A model generated the notes under the pieces. The model was not told the origin of the DNA and did no database searches. It saw only the letters and a list, made by a program, of their open reading frames with translations. Source: Candidatus Zymogenus sp. (lineage in GTDB: Bacteria; Desulfobacterota; Zymogenia; Zymogenales; Zymogenaceae). From it: a stretch of DNA of 15,500 nt. Shown one piece after another: positions 1-7,358 of this stretch. The position numbers and the translations under genes were made by a program. Location of the stretch: assembly GCA_030613285.1 (NCBI GenBank), contig JAUWME010000009.1, positions 1 through 15,500 of the forward strand, written 5' to 3'. Each line of letters begins with the position of its first letter. The first letter of the stretch is position 1.

Positions 1-249
1 GTATCATAATAGCTTCTACCTAAAAACAACCAACAACGCCAACTGAACCAAAGTATCACAAACCTTAAACCATTGCTGTAAAATCACCTCCCGCGACAAC
101 TCCAAATAAAAGATTTGCCAAATTTATAGAATCTTATACAATAAAATAGATATTTTCTGCATAATTAGACATATTTATGTTGTATTTTTATTTCATTTAA
201 GATATTTTAATTAAATATATTGAACAAATAATTTAACGGGCCATTTCCT
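1..249. other. AT-rich intergenic region upstream of the barrel gene
   Basis: No convincing gene is present. The first 60 bases are C/A-rich and resemble the R3 spacers elsewhere in the window; the rest is strongly AT-rich. A weak sigma70-like pair, TTGTAT (180-185) and TATTTT (203-208) with 17 bases between, points at the gene starting at 250. In DNA this AT-rich such a match is expected by chance, so it is only a candidate promoter. Confidence 0.4.
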
Positions 250-1776
250 GTGATTATAATAAGGACATTTATTGTCGCCCTCGTAATCATTTTGGGCAAC
301 CTCCTCTTTGTTGCCTACGCCGCCGACATGAACCCCCTCTCCACAGAACGGGCGGAAACTATCGGAGAGGGGAAACTGCGATTTTCTGTAGAAGGAACTG
401 TGGACGCCCTTGACGATGGCACGAAACTCTACCACACCCCGGCAATCAGCTTGATCCTTGGCATTGCCGAAAACGCCGACCTGATCCTGAACTTCGGCGG
501 GCTTCTTTATAGAACAGGTCACAATTTTAACGATTCCCTGGGCCCTGGTGATCTCACTGTGGGACTCAAGTCCACGCCCATCAAAGGGGATTGGGGTTCA
601 CTCGGTTTTCTGATATCCACAAAGCTCCCAAACGCAAATGACAAAGACGGGTTGGGAACCGATGTTCAAGATTTCCATCTCGTGGGACTTTACTCGGTAC
701 TGCTTGAGTCTCTTCGTTTAAACTTCAACGTCGGGCTTCACGTCATCGGCGACAACACAGAAAGGCGAAAGTACCACTACCTTTTTGCCTACGGCGCCGG
801 CTTTGAGTATATGGTAACTGAGCGTTTTTCCATCATCGGTGACGTCTCCGGCACAACCGGCGGAGACGATGATTTTGAAACAAGTACCGCCACCCTCGGT
901 TTCGTAGCACCCTTGGCCTGCGGCTGGGAGTGGGGAGTTACCGGCTCTGCTGGCCTCACGTCAGAAAGCTCCAACTGGTCGGCGGGTCTTCACGTCTCAA
1001 AAACATGGAATTTAGATCGATTTGGTTCGGACAAACCATCATCCTCGGAGAAGGATGCTGTAAAGTTGAACCTCTACCCATTCCCCCTATCCACCGATGA
1101 GGCAGGAACAATTCGGGAAGGCAGCCTTTACGCCGCCATGACCCTTGGGGTAATGAGTTTTGATGACGACAGCATCATCTACACAGCCCCCAGCCTTGAT
1201 TTACGCTACGGCCTGGGCAAAGGGGTCGATGTAGAAATAGAAATCCCCTACACCTTCCTTGATGATTCCAAAATATATGGCGACACTGACGGTCTTGGTG
1301 AGATTCGTGTGGGCTTTAAAATTTCCCCGTGGCAATTTCATTTGGGTGGTGATTTTCGTTTCGGTGTTCTAAACGAGATAAAGATGCCAGCCATAAATGA
1401 CCGAAAAGGTCTGGGTCTAAAAGAGATGGATTACATGGCGTTGTTTCTGACTTCCGCCACCTTCGGAAGGTTTGTCTCTCACGTAAATCTTGGGCTTTCC
1501 ACTGAGGGGAACCCTGAGGCTGAAAGCTCCCAGAACGACTTTTTTATAGTAGGCTCCGGCGCGGAGTTCGCATTTACCGACTGGGGCTCCATCTACGGAA
1601 ATGTTTCCGGGAAGATTGGCTATCCTGACGAGATGAACAGCTTTCGTACCGAGGGCGGTTTGAGGTTTCTCATCAAAAAAAGTCTTATCCTCTCCGTGTC
1701 TGGCGGGAGTGGCTTTGAGGAGGTCGACCCGGACTGGATTGCAAACTTTGGTCTCTCAATTCCTTTCGACTTTTGA
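250..1776 (+). CDS. Putative outer-membrane beta-barrel protein with two tandem homologous halves
   Basis: Predicted 508-residue exported protein. Residues 1-25 form a signal peptide: one Arg, a long hydrophobic stretch, then AYA before Ala-Asp. The remainder is alternating polar and hydrophobic strands rich in Gly, Asp and aromatics, and the last residue is Phe, as is usual for BAM-assembled barrels. Residues about 29-257 and 279-508 are similar at an offset near 250: PLSTERAETIGEG matches PLSTDEAGTIREG, and GDLTVGLKSTP matches GEIRVGFKISP. This suggests two barrels or one large barrel made by duplication. The start is a GTG with a weak upstream ACGGG; it is preferred because it keeps the signal peptide. 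I do not recognise a named family; porin or transporter is inference. No operon partner lies on this strand. Confidence 0.75.
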   Translation: MIIIRTFIVALVIILGNLLFVAYAADMNPLSTERAETIGEGKLRFSVEGTVDALDDGTKLYHTPAISLILGIAENADLILNFGGLLYRTGHNFNDSLGPGDLTVGLKSTPIKGDWGSLGFLISTKLPNANDKDGLGTDVQDFHLVGLYSVLLESLRLNFNVGLHVIGDNTERRKYHYLFAYGAGFEYMVTERFSIIGDVSGTTGGDDDFETSTATLGFVAPLACGWEWGVTGSAGLTSESSNWSAGLHVSKTWNLDRFGSDKPSSSEKDAVKLNLYPFPLSTDEAGTIREGSLYAAMTLGVMSFDDDSIIYTAPSLDLRYGLGKGVDVEIEIPYTFLDDSKIYGDTDGLGEIRVGFKISPWQFHLGGDFRFGVLNEIKMPAINDRKGLGLKEMDYMALFLTSATFGRFVSHVNLGLSTEGNPEAESSQNDFFIVGSGAEFAFTDWGSIYGNVSGKIGYPDEMNSFRTEGGLRFLIKKSLILSVSGGSGFEEVDPDWIANFGLSIPFDF

Positions 1777-1844
1777 TGAGCCTGCTGACCTGCCCCTAAT
1801 ACCGATACCACTCTTTAAGTTAGAAACAATGTATGATTATTGTT

Positions 1845-1874
1845 TTGAAATGAAATTTTTGTGTCAAGTATAAT
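1845..1874 (+). promoter_or_regulatory. Candidate sigma70 promoter with no gene downstream
   Basis: TTGAAA (1845-1850), 18 bases, then a perfect TATAAT (1869-1874). Transcription would start near 1881 and run to the hairpin at 1994-2032. No open reading frame with a ribosome-binding site follows, so it would drive a short noncoding transcript or be a chance match in AT-rich DNA. Confidence 0.4.
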
Positions 1875-1880
1875 TACTGC

Positions 1881-2038
1881 AAACTCAATTCTTCTTCAGG
1901 ATAAAAAGCATCAAAAATGGTCTAACTTATCTCATATTATAAAGCGTAGTGTTTAATAATATGTTTATCATTTTTGGAAAATACGTGAAAACAAATAACA
2001 GGCACTCACATCATTTGTAAGTGCCTGTTATTCTTTTA
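1881..2038 (+). ncRNA. Candidate intergenic small RNA
   Basis: This is the stretch between an orphan promoter-like site and a strong hairpin followed by TTCTTTT, which would give an RNA of about 155 bases. Inside it CAAAAATG (1912-1919) is exactly complementary to CATTTTTG (1969-1976), so a long-range stem is possible. The only start preceded by a purine-rich stretch, the ATG near 1917, gives Met-Val-stop. No known RNA family is recognised. The alternative is simply the 3' untranslated region of the barrel gene. Confidence 0.3.
1986..2038. terminator. Bidirectional intrinsic terminator
   Basis: A perfect 13-bp stem is formed by 1994-2006 and 2020-2032, closed by a 13-base loop. On the plus strand it is followed by CTTTT, and on the minus strand by TGTTTTC. 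It can therefore end the minus-strand tRNA-fMet transcript, whose 3' CCA lies 12 bases away, and also any plus-strand transcript coming from the barrel gene or the candidate small RNA. Confidence 0.75.
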
Positions 2039-2043
2039 AATTA

Positions 2044-2120
<77 letters not shown>

Positions 2121-2147
2121 CCTTGAAAACCTGATTTGTAAATTGTG

Positions 2148-2176
2148 AATATATCAATCCAACACTATCATGTCAA
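2148..2176 (-). promoter_or_regulatory. Sigma70-type promoter of tRNA-fMet
   Basis: On the minus strand a perfect TTGACA (2176-2171) is followed after 17 bases by TATATT (2153-2148). Transcription would begin near 2141, leaving a leader of about 20 bases before the mature tRNA 5' end at 2120. This is among the best promoter matches in the window, as expected for a stable-RNA gene. Confidence 0.85.
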
Positions 2177-2256
2177 CAAAAATGTTACTTTTAAAGCAAT
2201 TATAATAAATTCTTCTTTTCCAACAGAAAACATTCCCCTCTTCCATTAGAAACCAT

Positions 2257-2451
2257 TTAAGAATTCTCTATCTTCTCGGATCCTTGAACATCTTCTTTGT
2301 TGATCTCTTCATCTATACTGGAGATCCCCTTTTTAAAATTCTTAATTCCTTTGCCAAGAGAAGACCCAATCTCTGGAAGTTTGCCTGCCCCAAAGATCAG
2401 GACAGCCAGACCAAGAACAATCATAAGCTCTGTCATACCAAGTCCAAACAT
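2257..2451 (-). CDS. tatA: Sec-independent protein translocase subunit TatA
   Basis: TatA forms the membrane pore or patch that moves folded twin-arginine proteins across the inner membrane together with TatC. The 64 residues show the full layout: a short N-terminus with Glu8, a transmembrane helix (about 5-20), the conserved Phe20-Gly21 hinge, an amphipathic helix with LPEIG (25-29) and FKKG, and a short acidic tail. Length and motifs fit the small TatA/TatE type rather than TatB. The start is an ATG with AAGGAG seven bases upstream. No tatB or tatC lies in the window. It is the last gene of the minus-strand block but is 232 bases from the thioesterase gene, across a G-run tract and a hairpin, so it may be expressed separately. 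No terminator is visible after its stop. Confidence 0.95.
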   Translation of the reverse strand: MFGLGMTELMIVLGLAVLIFGAGKLPEIGSSLGKGIKNFKKGISSIDEEINKEDVQGSEKIENS

Positions 2452-2458
2452 TATCTAT

Positions 2459-2486
2459 CTCCTTGAAAAACAATGGTTTTTTCAAG
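2459..2486 (-). promoter_or_regulatory. Hairpin overlapping the tatA Shine-Dalgarno
   Basis: CTTGAAAAA and its complement (2462-2470 with 2478-2486) form a perfect 9-bp stem with a 7-base loop just upstream of tatA. On the minus strand the 3' arm ends in CAAG, and its AAG is the first half of the AAGGAG at 2464-2459. Folding would pair part of the ribosome-binding site. The stem is A/T-rich, so any effect would be modest and probably conditional. The pairing is seen directly; a regulatory role is inference. Confidence 0.45.
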
Positions 2487-2491
2487 CTAAT

Positions 2492-2550
2492 CCCGACAGC
2501 CCCAACAACCCCGACAGCCCCAATTGCCCCACAGTTACCCCAGCAACCCC
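2492..2550 (-). repeat. Seven G-runs at ~9-base period upstream of tatA (R3 copy)
   Basis: On the minus strand this is six GGGG runs and one GGG run, separated by 5, 7, 5, 5, 5 and 5 bases (plus-strand C-runs at 2547, 2538, 2527, 2518, 2509, 2500 and 2492). Spacers are CTGTC, TTGTT, CAATT and TTGCT. The tract satisfies the usual pattern for an intramolecular G-quadruplex on the sense strand, 41 bases before the tatA start codon. It uses the same CCCCGACA / CCCAACAA wording as the spacer at 14403-14548. Confidence 0.8.
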
Positions 2551-2683
2551 AGTAGATTTTATTGCGGGATCAGCTCTATAATGTTCATTAGAAGAGTAAA
2601 GTATCATAGATGAATTAAAAAAGCAAGGATATAATAATGGAATATTGAACTATCCTACAAAACCTCGTTTTGTTAAATCACCT

Positions 2684-3094
2684 TCACTCTGCCAAAAGAC
2701 TCAAAAGTCTATCGGAAATTCTTACTATCTTCCCGCCACCTTCAACCGCCGCGTGGATTGTATAACCTTCGGCGTGGAATTCATCAGTGTCTGCATTTAC
2801 AATTTCATATTCCATTTTTAGACTTGCCTTTTTAATGAATCCAAGCCATGTCCGTATCTTGATCAATTCATCGTAAACCACAGGTGCGCTGTACTTGACC
2901 TTCACTTCTGTGACGGGATAAGATACCCCGGATTTTTCTACCTCCTTGTAAGGTATCCCCAATTGCCTCAGAAACTCTGTCCTTCCAATTTCGAACCAAC
3001 GAAGATAGTGGGCGTAGTATGCAACCCCCATCGGGTCGACATCGGCAAACCTGACTCGAATTTCAAATAAGTTTGTATAACTGATTGGCTTCAT
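2684..3094 (-). CDS. Hotdog-fold acyl-CoA thioesterase (YbgC/FadM type)
   Basis: A 136-residue 4HBT-family protein, normal length for the family, predicted to hydrolyse acyl-CoA thioesters in the cytoplasm. The N-terminal part carries the signature RFADVDPMGVAYYAHYLRWF, with the catalytic-type Asp20 followed by Pro-Met-Gly-Val and the Tyr/His-rich start of the long helix. VKVKYSAPVVYDELIKI is the typical central strand pair. The start is an ATG with AAGG a few bases upstream, located at the end of the apgM-like gene: the stop and start are five bases apart, so translation is probably coupled. The true substrate cannot be read from sequence. It is not near tol-pal genes, so a Tol-associated YbgC role is unsupported here. 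Confidence 0.85.
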   Translation of the reverse strand: MKPISYTNLFEIRVRFADVDPMGVAYYAHYLRWFEIGRTEFLRQLGIPYKEVEKSGVSYPVTEVKVKYSAPVVYDELIKIRTWLGFIKKASLKMEYEIVNADTDEFHAEGYTIHAAVEGGGKIVRISDRLLSLLAE

Positions 3095-3099
3095 ATTCC

Positions 3100-4320
3100 T
3101 TATCCAAAAAGGTTTTTCATAAGCGTGTGACCGTTGTTAATTAAAAAACCAGACTTTTCACAAGATGCTTCGGAAAAACCCTCCACATTGTTCGCCAATA
3201 TTTGTTTCCCAAAAAGCGAGAATGGAACAGGTTTGGAAGTGTGAGTCCGTATCCCCACAGGCGTATGATGATCTGGAAGGAGCAGAATCCTGTATCTCTC
3301 AAATCTCTTTATTCCATCGAGTATGGGGCCAACGATGAATTTATCAAACTCTTCGATGGCCTGTACCTTTAAAGATGTGTCGCCCATATGTCCCGCCTCG
3401 TCTGGTGCCTCAACGTGAAGATAGACAAAATCAGCCCCAGTCGATAGGATATTTAATGCAGCATCTACCTTTCCGGCGTAGTTTGTATCTATCCAGCCGG
3501 TTGCCCCTTCCACCTCGATTACAGAAAGCCCCATTAAAACTCCAAGCCCCTGTAAAAGATCGACAGCGCTTATGACAGCACCATTGAGTTTTTTACCTTT
3601 TACGAAAAGCTCGCCAAAGGCAGGAAATGTCGGCTTTTTCCCCTGCCCCCACAACCAGAGGGAATTTGCAGGGTTGACCCCCTTTGAGATTCTTGCTTCG
3701 TTTACAGGGTGCTTTGGCAGTACCTTTTGGGAATCTTTTATTATTTTTAAAATTCTGCCGGCGCCATCACCATGGGGGAGATACATCCCAATTTCACTCC
3801 CAAGGATGTCGTGGGGTGGCGTGGTTACGATCTCGTCTTTACCATTTTTCCAGACCATGATGTGGCGGTAGCTCTTTCCCGGATAAAATGAGAACTCATA
3901 GTTTCCAAACTCCCGCTGGATGAACTGGACGATTTTGGCAGATTCTTCTGTGGTGATATACCCCGCGGAGTAATCCACCATCTTTTGTCTGCCGCCGAGA
4001 TTGCTGCCAAGTGTAACCAGATTCATCCGAAATGCTATATCTGAAGATTGCAGTTCGATCCCCATGTTTGCCGCCTCGATGGGTGCCCTGCCCGTGTAAT
4101 ATTTACTTGGGTCATATCCCATGATGGACATATTTGCAACATCGGAGCCGGGCTCAAAACCATCTGGGATGGTCTTTACCATTCCTGATGTGCCACCCTT
4201 CGCAATTTTGTCCATGTTGGGCGTCTCGGCATATTGCAAGGGTGTTTTGTCGCCCAGCTCCTTGATTGGTTCATCTGCCATACCGTCGCCCAAAAGAACG
4301 ATGTGCTTTGTACTTTCCAT
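3100..4320 (-). CDS. apgM: ApgM-like cofactor-independent phosphoglycerate mutase / proposed homoserine kinase
   Basis: A 406-residue cytoplasmic protein of the alkaline-phosphatase superfamily. Visible motifs: VLLGDGMADEP (metal-binding Asp12), PGSDVANMSIMGYDP (about 57-71, nucleophile-serine region), HVEAPDEAGHMGD (metal-binding His/Asp), and LLPDHHTPVGIRTHT near the C-terminus. Length is normal for the archaeal-type aPGAM family. A subgroup is annotated as proposed homoserine kinase because it clusters with threonine genes in genomes lacking ThrB. Here it follows hom and thrC on the same strand and no GHMP-type ThrB is present, which favours that role; mutase activity remains possible. It is separated from thrC by 331 bases of repeats. 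The ATG at 4320 has no strong Shine-Dalgarno, but a TATAAT-like box lies about 20 bases upstream. Confidence 0.85.
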   Translation of the reverse strand: MESTKHIVLLGDGMADEPIKELGDKTPLQYAETPNMDKIAKGGTSGMVKTIPDGFEPGSDVANMSIMGYDPSKYYTGRAPIEAANMGIELQSSDIAFRMNLVTLGSNLGGRQKMVDYSAGYITTEESAKIVQFIQREFGNYEFSFYPGKSYRHIMVWKNGKDEIVTTPPHDILGSEIGMYLPHGDGAGRILKIIKDSQKVLPKHPVNEARISKGVNPANSLWLWGQGKKPTFPAFGELFVKGKKLNGAVISAVDLLQGLGVLMGLSVIEVEGATGWIDTNYAGKVDAALNILSTGADFVYLHVEAPDEAGHMGDTSLKVQAIEEFDKFIVGPILDGIKRFERYRILLLPDHHTPVGIRTHTSKPVPFSLFGKQILANNVEGFSEASCEKSGFLINNGHTLMKNLFG

Positions 4321-4385
4321 AATTTGTTTGTCTCTATTATATATATTAGTGTCTTTGCGAGCCTGACGAAGAAATCCTACTATTC

Positions 4386-4454
4386 TGTCATTTCCAACTT
4401 GATTGGGAACTTAGAATGATATCTACTGGATTCCCGCTTTCCAAGGGAATGACA
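4386..4454. repeat. R1 palindromic intergenic element, copy a
   Basis: A 69-bp element with inverted ends, TGTCATTTCC and GGGAATGACA. Inside are AACTTGATTGGGAA and CTACTGGATTCCCGC, shared nearly word for word with the copy at 8047-8179. It lies between thrC and apgM. A degenerate R2-like half (TTTGCGAGCCTGACGAAG) precedes it near 4354-4371. Confidence 0.75.
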
Positions 4455-4518
4455 AATAGTGCTTTGCCCCCTTCTTTTCAATAGTACTGTCATTCAAGAG
4501 CGACCGTTACTCCACCTT

Positions 4519-4622
4519 GTCATTGCGAGCGACCGTAGGGAGCGCGGCAATCTCTTTTTCCACCGTTGCCAAGAACAATAAGCATATTGAGATTGCTTCG
4601 TCACTTCGTTTCTCGCAATGAC
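4519..4622. repeat. R2 palindromic intergenic element, copy a
   Basis: A 104-bp element bounded by GTCATTGCGAG and its inverse CTCGCAATGAC. The left part holds GCGACCGTAGGGAGCGCGG, and the right part AAGCATATTGAGATTGC, which recurs at 7117. The element type (GTCATTGCGAG...GCAATCTC) resembles short palindromic repeats common between genes in several bacterial phyla. It lies in the 331-base gap between thrC and apgM, which contains no gene. Confidence 0.75.
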
Positions 4623-4651
4623 ATTAATTTTCGCGTAACAATCTCAATGAC

Positions 4652-5743
4652 TTACAGGCCCATTGCTTCAAGAACTTGTTCAATATCAGGTGAGACAGAA
4701 TGAGTCTCTGGGGCCACGCCAATTGCGGTATCTGGGTCTTTGAGGCCGTGGCCGGTGAGTGTACAGACAATTGTATCACCGGGTTTGAATATCTCCTTTT
4801 TCTTTATTACCCCCGCCACCGACGCTGCAGAGGCTGGCTCACAGAAAATCCCCTCTTTTAGAGCGATCATGCGATAGGCCTCAAGTATCTCGTCATCTGT
4901 AACCGTATCGATAAGCCCCCCCGATTCGTCTCTGGCCAGTTCTGCCCTCTTCCACGAAGCGGGGTTTCCAATCCTAATTGCTGTTGCAATGGTCTCCGGG
5001 TTTTTGACAATTTCCCCCTTGACTATGGGCGCTGCCCCCTCCGCCTGAAAGCCCAACATCTTTGGAAGTTTTTCAAAAACTCCTTCAGCGTGATATTCAG
5101 TATATCCCATCCAGTATGACGTGATGTTTCCCGCATTTCCCACAGGCAGCGCATGGTAGTCCGGGGCGTCTCCCAAGACATCCACCACCTCAAATGCGGC
5201 GGTCTTCTGTCCCACAATCCTATGCTCGTTTAGGGAATTAACCATTGTAATGGGGTAGTTTTCCGAGATGTCTCGGACAAGGGCGAGCGCCTCATCAAAG
5301 TTCCCTTTTATCTCGATAACCTTGGCCCCGTGCATGACGGCCTGAGAGAGTTTCCCCATGGCTATTTTTCCCTCAGGAATGATGACGTATGCACTGAGTC
5401 CAGCCTTGGCAGCGTAGGCAGCCGCTGATGCCGAGGTGTTTCCGGTGGAAGCGCAAATCACCGCCTTTGAACCCTCCTCTACGGCTTTGGTCACCGCCAT
5501 TGTCATCCCCCTGTCTTTGAAAGAACAGGTGGGGTTGAGACCATCGTACTTGAGGTAGAGTCTAATATTATTATCGCTATCTTCGGAGCTCTGTTTTTTT
5601 GTACCAAAGATTTCTTTTACAAGGTTCTTGGCCAAAATCAGGGGCGTGTTTCCTTCATGGAGGGTAACAATATGCTTCCTATTTTTAACAGGCAGCCTCT
5701 CCCAATATCTATCTATTAAACCCGAATATTTAGCGCCACTCAT
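4652..5743 (-). CDS. thrC: Threonine synthase
   Basis: PLP-dependent enzyme of fold type II that converts O-phosphohomoserine to threonine and phosphate in the cytoplasm. LHEGNTPL opens the domain; [10 protein letters not shown] carries the PLP lysine (Lys76), and [19 protein letters not shown] is the phosphate-binding region. C-terminal [10 protein letters not shown] and [11 protein letters not shown] are typical of the shorter thrC class. The length of 363 residues fits that class. I chose the ATG at 5743 because GGGGGAAG sits just before it; an in-frame GTG at 5758 lies upstream of that Shine-Dalgarno. The start overlaps the end of hom by 14 bases, so the two are probably translationally coupled. 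The phosphorylated substrate it needs implies a homoserine kinase, for which the following gene is the local candidate. Confidence 0.95.
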   Translation of the reverse strand: MSGAKYSGLIDRYWERLPVKNRKHIVTLHEGNTPLILAKNLVKEIFGTKKQSSEDSDNNIRLYLKYDGLNPTCSFKDRGMTMAVTKAVEEGSKAVICASTGNTSASAAAYAAKAGLSAYVIIPEGKIAMGKLSQAVMHGAKVIEIKGNFDEALALVRDISENYPITMVNSLNEHRIVGQKTAAFEVVDVLGDAPDYHALPVGNAGNITSYWMGYTEYHAEGVFEKLPKMLGFQAEGAAPIVKGEIVKNPETIATAIRIGNPASWKRAELARDESGGLIDTVTDDEILEAYRMIALKEGIFCEPASAASVAGVIKKKEIFKPGDTIVCTLTGHGLKDPDTAIGVAPETHSVSPDIEQVLEAMGL

Positions 5744-7088
5744 CTTTTCTTCCCCCACGCTTTATTGTTGTATCCTCCACCCTGTAGAAAATAGACGGTT
5801 TGCTGATAATATCAAGTTTGTCAATCTCGTCAAAGGCTTTACGAATATCACTCTCTTTTGCCTCGTGGGTCATCATTACCACCGGCACATCTTCTTCGCC
5901 CGCTCCCCTCCCCTTCTGGATGACAGAGGCGATGCTGATATTTGCATCCCCCAAAATCCCCGATATTTTTGAAAGGACGCCGGGTTTATCCAGCGCTGAA
6001 AATCTGAGGTAGTAATTGGTAACGATATCGTCCATCGACTTTGGCGTTACTTTTTTAATATCCGCGTAATCAAACGAAAGTGGCGGTACCCTCTTTTTTC
6101 TCCCGGATATGACGTTTCTGGAAAGCTCGATGATGTCAGAGACCACGGCAGTCCCCGTGGGCATCATGCCAGCCCCTTGGCCGTAGAGGAGAATTGTCCC
6201 CACGGCCTCTCCCCTGATGTAGATTGCGTTGAGGTTAAAATTTACGTTGGACAGCAGATACCTAAAGGGTATCATCACCGGGTGAACCCTCGCCTCCAAG
6301 CCATCTTTTGTATCTTTTAGGATGGAAAGCAGTTTTATCTTGTAGCCCATCTCATCGGCAAATTTGATGTCGATGGGATCAACCTTTGAGATTCCCTCGG
6401 TGTAGATATCCTCATAATCCACCTTCACCCCGTACGTAATGGGGATGATGATGGCCAGCTTGTGGGCGCTGTCCAGACCCTCAATGTCAAGAGTTGGGTC
6501 GGATTCTGCATAACCGAGCTCCTGCGCTTCTTTGAGAGCTTGCGCAAATGCCATGCCGTCTTCGGTCATTCTGGTGAGGATGTAGTTACACGTACCGTTG
6601 GTAATCCCGAAGATGAATTCAACCTTGTCTCCCACCAGCCCCTCCTTCAAGGTTCTGATGATGGGGATTCCGCCACCCACCGAGGCCTCAAAATTTATAT
6701 CAACGCCAACCTCGTGTGCCGCCTTATATATCTCTTCGCCGGCTTCTGCCAGAAGCGCCTTGTTTGCAGTAACAACGTTTTTCCCTGCCCGAATGGCAGA
6801 CAGCATCATCTCTTCTGCCAGATCGATCCCCCCCATTGTTTCCACGACTATCGATATTTCAGGGTCGTTGATAATCTCATTAATATCGGTGGTGAGAACT
6901 GACTTGTCTATCTTCACACCTCGATCCGTACTAATATCGATGTCGCAAATTTTCTCAACGACGATATCATAGCCAAGCCGTTTTTTAATCAAGCTGCTGT
7001 TTTCTGTCAGTATTTTTACAACGCCGGTCCCTACGGTGCCGTAGCCAATTAATCCGATTTTTACACAATCCATCTTTTTTTCAACCAT
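5730..7088 (-). CDS. hom: Homoserine dehydrogenase
   Basis: NAD(P)-dependent reduction of aspartate semialdehyde to homoserine, the branch step toward threonine and methionine. The 452 residues show the Rossmann motif GLIGYGTVG (about 12-20), TANKALLAE, the catalytic-domain signature [14 protein letters not shown], and [20 protein letters not shown] with the catalytic acidic and Lys residues. A C-terminal ACT domain (from about residue 360, [17 protein letters not shown]) is usual for the monofunctional form and normally gives threonine feedback inhibition. No aspartokinase domain is fused. The ATG at 7088 is preceded by TAAGGAA at good spacing. It overlaps thrC by 14 bases. Upstream lies a 270-base repeat-filled gap before the TPR gene; no clear promoter was found there, so read-through from the aminotransferase promoter is possible. 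Confidence 0.96.
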   Translation of the reverse strand: MVEKKMDCVKIGLIGYGTVGTGVVKILTENSSLIKKRLGYDIVVEKICDIDISTDRGVKIDKSVLTTDINEIINDPEISIVVETMGGIDLAEEMMLSAIRAGKNVVTANKALLAEAGEEIYKAAHEVGVDINFEASVGGGIPIIRTLKEGLVGDKVEFIFGITNGTCNYILTRMTEDGMAFAQALKEAQELGYAESDPTLDIEGLDSAHKLAIIIPITYGVKVDYEDIYTEGISKVDPIDIKFADEMGYKIKLLSILKDTKDGLEARVHPVMIPFRYLLSNVNFNLNAIYIRGEAVGTILLYGQGAGMMPTGTAVVSDIIELSRNVISGRKKRVPPLSFDYADIKKVTPKSMDDIVTNYYLRFSALDKPGVLSKISGILGDANISIASVIQKGRGAGEEDVPVVMMTHEAKESDIRKAFDEIDKLDIISKPSIFYRVEDTTIKRGGRKDEWR

Positions 7089-7116
7089 CTATAATTCCTT
7101 ACATTACTTACGAAAA

Positions 7117-7183
7117 AGCATATTGAGATTGCCTCGTCATTCGTCTGCCTTGACCTGAGGGCATCCTCACTACTCGCAATGAC
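7117..7183. repeat. R2 element, copy b (partial)
   Basis: Begins with AAGCATATTGAGATTGC, as in the right half of the copy at 4519-4622, and ends with CTCGCAATGAC followed by ATTAAA as in that copy. The middle differs (TTGACCTGAGGGCATCC), so the copies share ends rather than centre. It lies just upstream of hom. Confidence 0.65.
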
Positions 7184-7212
7184 ATTAAAAGGGAAATGAC
7201 GTATAACTATTC

Positions 7213-7291
7213 TGTCATCCTCAGCTTGACTGGGGATCCAGTATAATAGTTTTTTATATTAGCCTGGATTCCCGCTTTCGCGGGAATGACA
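7213..7291. repeat. R1 element, copy c
   Basis: A 79-bp copy with ends TGTCATCCTC and GGGAATGACA. Its right half is a perfect 8-bp hairpin, ATTCCCGC TTTC GCGGGAAT. The flank GACGTATAACTATTC at the left matches the flank of the copy at 8047 (GACGTATAAATATTC), so the similarity extends beyond the palindrome. It lies in the 270-base gene-free gap between the TPR gene and hom. Confidence 0.75.
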
Positions 7292-7358
7292 GGTGTAGGT
7301 AAACCCGCCCGAACCTCTACCGTCCCGATGTCGGGTGACTTCGTTGTATCTCACTGAT

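Noticed and set aside
16..87. Minus-strand 23-residue frame starting GTG with a purine-rich upstream stretch
   Set aside because: Very short, non-ATG start, no recognisable feature, and within C/A-rich spacer-like DNA.
2297..2581. Plus-strand reading frame ending in Pro/Asn-rich repeats
   Set aside because: It is antisense to tatA for most of its length, and its Pro/Asn-rich end is simply the C-run tract read in frame; no signal, domain or ribosome-binding site supports it.
2492..2586. Minus-strand low-complexity coding repeat (Gly-rich, period of three codons)
   Set aside because: The 9-base period is a multiple of three, but no start codon with a ribosome-binding site opens a frame here and the frames stop before or run into tatA out of frame.
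2655..2672. ACAAAAC-GAG-GTTTTGT hairpin after the thioesterase gene as a terminator
   Set aside because: Stem is A/T-rich with a 3-base loop and is followed by AGGATAG, not a U-run.
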